Shown piece after piece: positions 12,801 through 24,800 of a stretch of 64,000 nt of DNA; position 1 is the first letter of the stretch, and each line of letters begins with the position of its first letter. The stretch comes from Xenopus tropicalis (lineage: Eukaryota; Chordata; Amphibia; Anura; Pipidae), in contig NC_030679.2 of the NCBI RefSeq assembly GCF_000004195.4, forward strand, positions 26,339,712-26,403,711. The letters run 5' to 3'. The notes under the pieces are model-generated. The model had not been told where the DNA came from. It saw only the letters and a list, made by a program, of their open reading frames with translations, and did not search any database. Made by a program: the position numbers and the translations under genes.

Positions 12801-15800
12801 CCTGGCTATGCTTATTTTGCTGGAATAGAGAAACTCTAGCTTGGCTGGGTTTGTAAAGCACTCAGGCTACAGTCTGTCTTTTGTCTGACATTGCTCTCAG
12901 CAGGTAGTCTCTTAAGAGCTGCACATGCCAATCCATGAGCATCTGGCATATGTGTCTATTCCTGGCATTAATGCCTAAATGCATCAGGATGCATCATCTC
13001 ACCCACAGCAGGAGCCTTTTTGTAAGTCTACCTGCCTTTGCAAATCTGCCTTTTAATAAGTGAATGTTGTAATGAACAAATGGACCGCAAGGTAGGATGT
13101 GGTCAAGAACAATCATGTTTCTAATAATGTATAGTCTTACAGCAAGACATATTCCTTACTGTATTTCTTAATTATAAGTGGGCTTTCCATTTATTTAAAC
13201 TTAAATATGTTACAAACAATAACAAACATTTTTGTTGGCTCTGCCATACTATCCCACGTAGACAAAATATCTCCATGGGCAACAACAGAAGCCTCACCCC
13301 TCTAGTCTTTGTATATGGTATTAGAGGCATTAGATAAACATGGGGGGGAAATGGCCCAAACTATCCTGTGTGCCAATGAACTAAAGAGCAAATAATAACT
13401 ATTGTTAAAGTTATTCAGAACACTTAAATGTAAGGGCTCTGGCACACGGGGAGATTAGTCGCCCGCGACAAAACTCCCTGTTCATGGGCGGCTAATCTCC
13501 CCGAGTTACCATCACCTGCCATCCCACCAGCGGTGGGATGGCACACGAGGCGGCGCGATTTCGGCAAAAAAGTTGCCTCACGAGGCTTTTTCGCCGATTT
13601 CCCAAAATTGCGCCGCCGCGTGTGCCATCCCACCGGCGATTTCCCGGTGGGATGGCAGGTGATGGCAACTCGCGGAGATTAGTCGCCCGTGAACAGGGAG
13701 TTTTGTAGCGGGCGACTAATCTCCCCGTGTGCCAGAGCCCTAAAAGAATAAACAAACATGTAAATAAACCAGGTTTGCTGGTACCTTTCATATCATGTAC
13801 AGATTTACTGTGGAGGACACAAAGTAAGATATAATGCTGTAAACACTCCTGAAACACTTTCTAAGCATTGGTAACTTCAAGGATAACGGATACACAATTA
13901 CATGGTGTGCGTTCCTCGTTCCTGCCTTTTGCTTTCTGATGTTGTCTCTACTATGATAATAGGCACTTTCTTTTCCTAACCTTTTCACAGCGAAAATAAC
14001 TTTTACCTCTCCATTAGATTTGGTATTAAAATGGTCCTCCAATCAGTCAGTGACCTTTTCTAAAATATAAGTATTATATGTACTTTGATCCACACTCTAC
14101 CAGCAATTTTCTTTTAAGATATAGTAATTGCAAGCCATTCAAGAAAAATTGTATTTCCTATTCACACAATACATCAGTGCTGGATTTGCCTGTGATCTTT
14201 TTTACAGAGGAGTGATTTTCAAGGACTAATGGGGTACTTCACTGGGCCTGGTTTACAATTACAAACATTTATAGATTTTCTGCAATATAATGGGTAGTGT
14301 CAACCAATATTTCTTAGATATAAATATACCATTTCCTCTTTTCAAACAGTGCCATTCAGTTCTCTCGTATGGGGCTGTATGATTTTATTAATATTATTTC
14401 TTTTCAGAAGCATTCATTTTACCAGCAGTGTAACCGTGATTGAAAAATGGCTTTATTGCTCATAAGTTCAACTCCTGAAAAGGAGTGAAAAAAATGAAAG
14501 ATATATTGTAAATCATGGCAACTGCTGATAGACAGATATGAGTATTATATATATACGTGCAGATATAACATATATTATGCAGAGACTCATTATTTGAAAA
14601 GCAATTTTAAAAAAATAGGAATCTAATTTAATAGTCTTCATTAAACAAAAATGTTTATTTTTTTTTTTCTCTCTTTAACAACACTACAGAACCTTGCACT
14701 TTAAGTTTAACTAAGATAGAATACAACCATGAAAATAGAGGCAAATCTTTTGTGCTTTTTAAATGCTTAATAGTAGCTCCACATTATGAAACTTACACCT
14801 TGTTCAGAAAACCCTGGTCATGTGTGTATGTCCCTTTTCCTATATCAATAAGAAACTAGAAGCATTTGTTGGTTATATTAAAAAAAACACTGCTGGATTT
14901 ACAAAAAGAAGTAGCAGAGGTCTCAACTAAAGCACAGGTTACCAGGAACGGTTTCCTTTTGAAAAATGCCTAAATGCTCATTGCATTTGAAGGGTAAGAT
15001 CTGGAAAAATTGCAGCTTACCATAATGATTACTACAGGAAAGGTCCTGGTAGGGCCTACCGATGTCTGGGAGACTAGTTTGTAGGACCATGCATATGACA
15101 GAGCTGGTAAAACTAATGCTCACTAAAACGAAACATTGGCAAAGCCAAGGGCATCCTGCGGAGCCCCAAAGGTAAAATATTAAAAGCTTTGTGTTCCTAG
15201 GAGGAATTCTCTTTCCAAGGTGCTTCCTTCTATATTTTAACAGTAAAGGCCCACATTATATAAGAGGGGAAACAAATAGGAGTTTGCATAAATGCTAATG
15301 GCTGCCTCCTAATGTTTGCCAATACCCCAACAAATGAACGTAGCACTTTTGAAGAGCATAACATCACTGAAAATCCAAAATGCACGGGACAGAAAGCAGT
15401 CCAGCCAGTCATATTTGATTAAATAATTTTTGTTCATCACCAGGTGTGTTTACTTATGTATGGTATAAATGTATAGTACACATAAGTACTCCCCTATTTC
15501 TCAGCACCACTTTTTTTAAATATTCAAGAATTGTACTGACAGTTTCACAATTGAAAGTTTCAGTGACAGATTGTAATAAGGATGATTATGTTCATTATAA
15601 TCTACAAGGTTTTCTAAAGAAGGCAGGCAAGAGAATCTGTTTTCTCTACTTAATACTGTCCACTTTGTACCTTTGCAAAAAGACTGGCAGATCATTCGAT
15701 TTTTGGAAAAGTCACTGTTCCTCTATCTCTGAGATATGCCTCAGAATAATGAGAAGCTTCACTGTACCTTGGCTAGGTCTAAACCCATACTGGTCCTGTA

Positions 15801-18800
15801 TTAGCTACTGTTCCATCTATACCTTAAGTCGGGTTTCTAGTATTCTTGAGAATATTTTACTTGGAACACTAAGAAGTGAGATATCCCAAAGGTTAGGATA
15901 AGCTATATTATATATATCGCTATATATTATTATAATGGTATTATTACAGAAACTTCCCTATAGGGATTCGTTTTTCTTGCCTATTTTAGCACCTGCAATA
16001 AAAATGCTTCTCCCTGATGCATCATAAAGATCAACATCTCCAGTGCAACTGCCCATCCAATATTTTTTCTTTAGAGCACTATTCAGTTCTTTTACATTAA
16101 CATTACATTAACATTTATTTATAAAGCGCCAACATATTCCGCAGCGCTGTACAATAAGTGGGTTACATACATTGGACATACAGAGTAACATATAAAGCAA
16201 TCAGTTACCGATACAAGAGGTGAAGAGGGCCCTGCCCAAAAGAGCTTACAATCTACAAGTTCTTTGTTATGCTTTTAATTCCTTTTACCACAACCACTTC
16301 ATTCTCTTCCTACCTCCTTCTCCTGAAATCCACACACCACAGAGTAACTCTAAGAAGTGTTCTTTCTATTGTTCCATAATTTACAATTCCCACGAAAAGG
16401 AGCTTTCTTCTCTTAAATTCAGGGGTGCTGCTGCCATGAGGCGTGTTGAGATTTTTGGCAACAGTGTTATTAATGGACAAGAAAAGGCTTAACCACAGGG
16501 GAGGGTGCCAGTGATTATAACTGCTAACCTCTTAGCCTCGGCAGGTGATACTCTTCACAGAATATTTCATCCACCAGAATACTATTTTAGAGAGTGTTGC
16601 ACCGCTATCTTCCTTCCAGTGCTTGCAGTCATTGCATCCCAGGGCTTTGTGACTTAGAAACTGAAAGCGAAGGTGTTTGCGTTACTGTGCATATGTACAA
16701 CCCAGAGGAACCCAGGACAGTATATATCAGTGATCCCCAACCAGTGGCTTGTGAGCAACACATTGCTCCTCAACCCCTTGGATGTTGCTCCTAGGGGCCT
16801 CAAAGCAGGTGCTTATTTTTGAATTTCTGGCTTGGAAGCAAGTTTTAGTTGCATACAAACTATGTGTATCGCCAAACAGAACCTCCTGTAGGTTGCCACA
16901 TAGGGGCTACCAATTAACCATTCACAGCCCATATTTGGCACCCCATGAACTTTTTTTAAAGCTCATATTGCTCCCCAGCTCTTTTTAGAATTGAATGTGG
17001 CTCACGAGTATAAAAGGTTGGGGATCCCTGGTTGAGATTGCACAAAAGGGATATAGCAATGCAATGTTTTCTTCTGGGCCAATGCGTTATTTTAAATAAA
17101 GAGAAGCACTGGAATAAGGTACCAGGTTTGCATTTATAATCGATAGGGAGTGCCAACAAACAGGCCCAGATTTGTGGCACGCCGCCCAGTCGCGCCTGAA
17201 CTTTGTTCACATACGGAGCACTGGAAACAGGACGTGCAGAAAACGTCCTGTTCCCAGTGCTCTATGTGAGAGCTAAAAGGATGTGCTTGAGCGTGTTCCT
17301 GGGGAGGGAGGGGCGGACTCTGGGTGCCATGTATAAAAAACTGGTGCTGCAAACAAGTGATTCAACTATCCTTGTCATAAAATAACCACATCTACATGAT
17401 TATAAAAAAGAGCATTACAAAAGTCTCTGGTTCTAATGAACCTTGTTACATTTCCCCAAATGTTCCTGTACAAAAAGGTTTGAACCACAGCAGTTGTCTT
17501 AGTGGTTAGACTTCCCAATGCATCACGCTGTATTCAACAGGTAAATGTATTTGTTAAAAACAGTGAATATGCTTACCTGGTGTACACAGACGTTACATTT
17601 GTCACAGAAAACCATCTCGTTCCCATCCTCCCCCTCAGGTGACCGGCAAACATCACAGACTACATCCTCATCGTATTCAATACCCAATCCTTCTTCAGTC
17701 TCAATGGCTACATTCATGTTTTCAAAGCAGAGTATCTCCATTTCTTCCAGTACCCTCTCCATAGTGAGTTCGTCTATCTCTGGCAGGCCTGTTTGGGAAT
17801 CAGGTAGTAAAAAAAAGTCACTATACAATGTAAATAAGTAGCTATTTAGTTTGCAGTTTCCTACAGGACCAGTCTATTTTTTCCTGTATCATGTATCTAA
17901 ATGACCTATTTTTTTTTTTTTAACTCTTCTTCCTTCTGAGGTTTTATTACATTTTGAACATACATGGTCCAATCCTCCAGTTTGGTGAGGTCGCCAAAAG
18001 CGTGGACTGTCTCCCTATATGCCCACCTACAGTGGGCGATATCGGGCTAATTTGATCGGCTGGCCCTAGGGCCAAATACGATTACTTGCTGGTCTAGTTC
18101 TTTACCCAGAAAGAACGGAAACTACATACTGGGAAAACGGCAGACATTTATTGTTATACAAAATGAAGACCCTCCTTTGTAATTCAGGATTTATATTGTA
18201 GCACAAAATCAATATTCATGTCACATTACATGATAGGTGTCAGTAAATGACCTGCCTATAACATGCGACGCCTCACACTAATGACCAAAAAAGTCCTTAT
18301 TGGGCAATAGACAGAAATGATAAATTACTCTGGTAAAATACAAATGTTAGAAATGATGAGCCGTAAGCCCACATACTGCTAACTGGTCGATATTACTTTC
18401 AGCACCATTGATCCCACAAGACAAGTACACAAAGATATGACAATATGCTCTGCTACTTTTACTTAGATTTATGACCTACAGCAAGTGACATACAAGATTC
18501 TTAATTTCATGAGACAAACAGAATGGTTCTAACTTTGTTCACCCTACTGGGAACTACCTTAAGGGCACCCAGGTCCTGAGCTAATAAAAAGGTTTTTCAA
18601 ATACTTAATTGTTGTTGAATGTGAAATCCCTGCTACTACTCGGGAATAGGATTTTTTTTGCTGAGGTTAAATAAAGATCTGTTTTCCCTAGACCAGTGCT
18701 GTCCAACTTCTACGGTGCCGAGGGCCGAAATTTTTCTACCATACGTGGTGGAGGGCCACTAATGGAAGCCAGTTTTGACCACTCCCCTTTCTGAAACCAC

Positions 18801-21800
18801 ACCCACTTCAAACCACACCTATTTTATCACAATGGTGGTAGCACAGCAAAATCCCAAATGCTTGGTCCTTACTGTGGGGATATCAACCATCATTCATATG
18901 TGAAAGAATTATGTCATATTAAGATATACCCTTAAATTCCATATGCCTCCTCCTTCCCTGTGGATAGCAGAGCAACCCCCAGTACATAATTACACACCTT
19001 AGGGACCATTTAATGACTATTTCCAACTGCTAACAAACTCCCACAACAAACCCCTGCCAGGTTCACCTCCCACAAGCAGCATAGGGCAAGCAGAGTATGG
19101 CACACACAGGCAGCACTCTGCCTGTCCTATGCTGTCTGTGTGTGCCATACTCTGCCTGTCCTACCCTGCCTATGTGTGCCATACTCTGCCTTCCCTATGC
19201 TGCCTCTGTGTGCCATACTCTGCCTGCCCTACCCTGCCTGTGTGTGCCATACTCTACCTGCCCTATGCTGGCTGTGTGTGCCATACTCTGCCTGCCCTAC
19301 CCTGACTGTGTGTGCCATACTCTGCCTGCCCTACCCTGACTGTGTGTGCCATACTCTGCCTGCCCTACCCTTCCTGTGTGTGCCATACCCTCCCTGACCT
19401 ATGCTGCCTATGTGTGCCATACTCTACCTGCCCTATGCTGGCTGTATGTGCCATACTCTGCCTACAGTACCTATGTCTGAGGTGTGAAGAAGTGAACAAT
19501 GTGGATGATTACAGCCTGAGCCTGAGGTGTGAACACTGCAGGGGGTGAACAATGCAGGTATTAAAAGGTGTGAAAAACACAGGGGATTACATGTTTAAAC
19601 AATACAGAGGGATTACAGCCTGAATCTGAGGTGAGAACCATGCAGGGGGGCAGGTACCAGTGCTACGGATACCATTTAATGCTTACTCAAAGGTAAGCCA
19701 TCAAAGCAGCCAGACAGGTGGGGGGCCACACAGAGGGGGGTCGCGGGCCGCATGCGGCCCGCGGGCCGCCAGTTGGACAGCACTGCCCTAGACCATTCCC
19801 CTGAAGACAAATGAAAATTTTAATCAAAAAGTTTTATGTTTTTCAAAGCTTTATGTTTTTTACAAATGATTTAGGATCTGAGTGTGGAATGCCATTCATG
19901 TCAGTAGAGGGCATAAAGCTACAAAGACAGATGTTACATGACAATATGGGATGCAATACTTGATTTAAAGGACAAGGAAAGGTAAAAACTAACTAAGCTT
20001 GATCAGAAAGGTCTATGTAAATACAGCCATAAGCACTATCTAAAGAAACACGTGATTTCTTGTCTCCTTTTTTGTAAACATGTTCTTAGGGTATCGGACT
20101 TCCTCTCTCAGAAAAATCCTCCATTCCAGAGTATGTGCAGTTTTCCTCTCCCTTAAGAATTCATAAAACTCACTCCCCCCCACCCTTAGGAATGTGTAAA
20201 CTGAGCTATAACGGCTAAACTGCAAGCAGAAAGCTATGAAGACCAAGCTAAAATGGCAGCTGCAATCTTAACCAAACAGAGAAGGCTTCTATGGTTCTTT
20301 ACTCAGATATTGTAATGGTTTCTGCAGAATAAATATACTGTTCTAGGTGTCACTAATGGCAGATTTCTTGGCAGTAAAATGCCAAAATGACTTTCTTTCT
20401 TCTTTAAATCAACAAAACTGTGTAAAAGCAGCCATGCTGATGTTTGGATTGTCCTCTTAATTGCTATGTGGTCAAATATTGACTGTATTCTGGGGGTTTC
20501 TGAAATACCCTTTAAAGGAATGAAACGGAAGGGTACATTTGTGAATGGCTAATTGTGCAAAGCGCAAAAAAAGGGTGCAATCAGCCATTTTTTGGCCGCC
20601 ACTGCATTCCTGCGGACTGAATTTAAAATCAAGTGCCAGCTGCTTGATTCTACAGTTGGGTTGTAGAACTGTACTTATAATTATTATTATTATAATATCA
20701 AAGAAATGGAAGGGGTAAATAAAATGCTACACCAGAAAACAGAATAGAATATAGGCACAGTTGGCTGTAAAAGCTTTCTCTTTACCTACCTAGCTCTTTG
20801 AACTCCATGTTAACAAGTTCCAACCAGCAAGTATCAACCTCATCAAGGTCATATCGGCAGGATGCCTGCAACGTAGTCTGGAATGCCCTTGGACACTCCG
20901 TTGCACTTAATGAGTGAGGTGTAATCAGAGGGGGACAATCGTCCAATTCATGAAATCTAAGCAAGACACAAAAAAGGTAGTTCCAGGGTTAAATATAGTA
21001 TTCTGAGAATAATTCAAAGACAAAAGTCTTTGCATATGCAATAAGCTTCTTGAGACAAACCTGTGGTAAAAAATACAACGCAAATATTATTGCGACAAAT
21101 AATATACTGTTACTTTAAAAATCTGTGAATTCAGGCTTCCTGCTGGAATGTGAAATTAATAATATATATCAATTACTGTGATTTTACTATTTGTCTGTAG
21201 TGTTTAAATACAATGCTTTGTTTGTTATTTCAGTGAAAATAAAGTTGAGGAAAAAACAACCTTACATAAATAAAGTGTTCATATGGCAGCCCTAAGCGAA
21301 CCTGTTTCACATACATGAGTAGAATATGGACAAAGAATGGCACATCAGGGAGAAGGTTTGGGGAAGGACATAACATTAAAAGTAGGTTGGGTGGCCAGGT
21401 AGCGGCTCTGAAAGAAATGGAAGAGTTATCATGGTAGCAATGCTAAATGTTCTACATGAAGGCACCTGTTCTCTCTGACATTAGTAGAATTGCCACGTGG
21501 CTGGTATTTAGCCAGGCCCCATTTGCCTTTTCCCGCACAGTATTTTCCAGACCCCTGCTTCACAGCCCCACCCCCCTGATGACATCACAGCCACCCCTGA
21601 CACAAAGGCCACTATAACCGTTAGAAAAAGGTGGTGACCCTAGACGTGACAGAAGAAGTAAAGTTTCAGCAGTCTGAAGTAGGGGGTGGTGGGAGCTGGA
21701 TGTGTAAAATGTCAAAACAGAAATTTCTGTTATGCATTTTTGCACCCTTTTATAAATATGCCTTAAAGGAGAAGGAAAGGCAAAGTCACTTGGGGGTGCC

Positions 21801-24800
21801 AAAATGTTAGGCACCCCCAAGTGACTTTAATCGCTTACCTTGTACCCCGGGCTGGTGCCCCTGTTCGGAGACAATAGCATCAGCCCAGGGTACCTGTAGC
21901 GGAGCGCTTACTCCTTCCTGCTTCCTTTTCCTAAAATGCCAGTGGTCGGCACATGCGCAGTAGAGTGAAAAGCCGACTTTTCTGTTAAAGTTCCACTATT
22001 CACCCTACTGCGCATGCGAGCGCACGAGAAAGAGGAAGCGCTGCAGGTACCCCGGGCTGGTGCTATTCTCTCCGAACAGGGGCACCAGCCTGGGGTAAAA
22101 GGTAGGCGATTTAAAGGGGAAGGAAAGGCTAAGTCACTTGGGGTTGCTAAAATGTTAAGCACCCCCAAGTGACTTTAATTGCTTACCTCGTACCCCGGGC
22201 TGGTGCCCCTGTTAGGAGAAAACAGCACCAGCTTGGGGTACCTGGAGCGATGCGCTTCCTCCTTCCGCCTGCGTTTTGCTAAGACTTAAACATAGGCGCA
22301 TGCGCAGTAGAGTGAAAAGCCAACTTCTCTGTTAAAGTTCCACTATTCACTCTACTGCGCATGCGCGCGCAGCGATACAGGAAGGAGGAAGCGCTGCAGG
22401 TACCCTTTTAGCCCGGGCTGGTGCCCCTGTTCAGAGAGAACAGCACCAGCCCGGGCTAAAAGGTAGGCTATTGAAGTCACTTGGCGGTGCCCAACATTTT
22501 GGCACCCCCAAGTGACTTTGCCTTTCCCTCTCCTTTAATTCACTTGGGGGTGCCTAACATTTTGGCACCCCCAAGTGACTTTGCCTTTCTTTCTCCTTTA
22601 ATTGTTATTGGAAATTTAAGTTGAAAAACAATGTTAAAGCTCAATATTAAAAGAGACACAATTTAGATATTGGCTTAGTAAAGGACACAGAGGGCTCTGT
22701 AAATATTTACTTAGGAAAAGAGAGGAATTAAATACTTTAGCCCCTCTGGGACATAAAGATAATAATCTATATGTGTCTGTAGCTCAGTGGGTTTATTTTT
22801 TTTTTCTTCATTCATCTCCTGTAGCTTTCTAGCTTTTAGTGTGCACTGAACTACTGGATTATGAACTTTGATCATGTGATTAAACTGACTTATTTTGCAA
22901 AAGGCTTTTGTAATAATAATACTACTACTTTTATTAATAACAATAATAATATACTAATATATATTCACACACTATATAACCAAAGGGGAAGAGTTGTATT
23001 AAGATGAAGTCCTTCCTTTGCTGGTGCTGTGAATTCTGTTCCCTAGACTTTAGGGGTACTGGCACATGAGGAGATTTATAATCCTGCACTACTGCAGGTG
23101 ACAAATCTCTTGAAAAAGAATTCCCCGCACATGTGGCGATCTGGTTAAATTTTGGGAAAATATGAAAAAATGCATTTTCCCACACTAAGCCAAATCGTAA
23201 TGTGTTTATGTTGCTTAGAAGGATAGGCAAGAGAAAGACATTTTCAGGAGATTTGTTGCCAGACAGATTTAACAATGGCGCCAAATACAGAAAGTTTGCC
23301 CACAAGCAGTAGCCCATAGCAACCAACAGCATTTACTAAAAAAAGCAAACTTTAAAAGCAAACATTGTATAGGTTGCTACTGCCTAATGCTCCTGGACAA
23401 ACTTAGTTTCTTTCATTTGGGGGCTTGTGTGCAAGTACCCTTTTACATTGTTGGTGGGACCTGCTTCCATTTAACCACAAGGTTGGGGTTCAGGCCTGAC
23501 TCACGGTCACTGTTCCAGACCTATGCCACAGGTTTTTTTCACTCCCATATCAGTAAACCTGTTCTGCACAGATCTTTCTTTATGCATGGGGTATTACAGT
23601 ACTGAAACAGGAAAGTGCCTTCCCCAAACTGTTGTCAAAAAGTAGGAATAACAGAAACAAACTTAGTCAGCACATTTCCACTGCTTCAGATTCCAATGGC
23701 AGTAACTGTTACACAATTCAACACAATGAGGTTTGGTTAGTTTGCACTTGATCACCCATGAAAACGAATATTCCATAGGAATAGTTTTTGTGCTGAAATT
23801 GCTTCCAGCGAAGGTTGGGATCCCTACAGTGAATGTTCCAACTGAGTAAAACCGGGCTTTCCCTTCCACAAGACTGTAATATATATGTAATATATAAAAA
23901 CAAATTAAAGTTTATTCTTATTTTTAAAACCAGAACCACTGGCAATCTGAATATCCAGGAAGTAACTTAGCCACTATTAGGGAAAAATAATACAGTAAAT
24001 GTAAATATTGTTCTCTTTATGTTTCTCTCTAGCTCCCTAAACTACCTCACCTTTCCCACACTTCTTAAGCATGAGCTCACTTTTATTCCTTCTATAAGAC
24101 TGCCGAAAACCTTCAGGGCTCAATACACAGAAGTCTTATCCTACATTCTCCTGTGGTGGACAAAGGACTAGGGACCAGGGAGTTTTCACTTGAAGCATTG
24201 CAAATGGTATTCATGGTGAAGGTGGTGAGGTTGTGATGTGATTCTATTAATGTCTTTTAGACTGATTTTCATGATTTCTTGGGCAAGCATATTCAAAGCT
24301 ACAGTAATCTCAAGTTCTACAGCTAGTTTTAAATATGTATATGTAGAGATTTATTTATATATATATTGTTTGCAATAGATCCGGTGTTGCTGGTCTTTTT
24401 TTTCAATATTTAAACTCTCTTACCGTGCACCTGGGACAAGGATTGAAGCGGTGTGCCGCCCTTGGTTCGATATATATATATATATATATGAGAGTGTATT
24501 GATAGGTATGTGTGTGTATATATGTGCTAGGGGTAACTTGAAGGGTTTGAACCTGATGCACTAGTGCATTTATTCAATGCAACTATGTAAGCCAGGAAGG
24601 TCAATCAGAGAAACTGTACTTAATCTCTATACATGATAAGATTTATCCATTTATTTTAAGGATGGTAGAGGATTAGCTGGCCTATACAGTACATTTATTA
24701 ATGTATTGTTGTTGCCTACATTTCCAGAGAACATCTATTCTAGAAGCACATGTCTAATTATGCCAGGTGTTAGTGTTGGGGAGATAACGCAGCTAATAAA

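Larger units (their letters stand above)
8577..17576 (-). other. jade2: jade2 intron 5 (between exons 5 and 6)
   Basis: 9 kb. It includes MITEs at 9520, 10525, 13433 and 16728, a reverse-transcriptase relic (15590-15900) and a retroposon tail (16093-16257). A 19-A run lies near 11162. The stretches 8600-9510, 10870-13430 and 13750-15580 are AT-rich with no feature I can support. Confidence 0.85.
17789..20789 (-). other. jade2: jade2 intron 4 (between exons 4 and 5)
   Basis: 3 kb. A 1.1-kb hAT element fills 18694-19785 and a T2-like element starts at 19965. The stretch 17960-18080 is a MITE fragment with GGGCGATATCGGGCTAATTT and TGGCCCTAGGGCCA, related to 58447-58765. The remainder is featureless. 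Confidence 0.85.

Noticed and set aside
13424..13857. Arg/Gly-rich minus-strand open frames
   Set aside because: They fall within the palindromic MITE 13433-13741; the composition reflects its CpG-rich arms.
15446..15901. 151-codon plus-strand open frame
   Set aside because: It lies antisense to a recognisable reverse-transcriptase relic and shows no domain of its own.
17545..17841. Plus-strand open frame over a jade2 exon
   Set aside because: Antisense shadow of the PHD-finger exon at 17577-17788.
19740..19772. CpG-rich palindrome as a possible promoter or CpG island
   Set aside because: About 30 bp only, and it is the terminal hairpin of the hAT element.
22934..23332. 132-codon minus-strand open frame
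   Set aside because: It overlaps two MITE fragments and shows no protein family signature.
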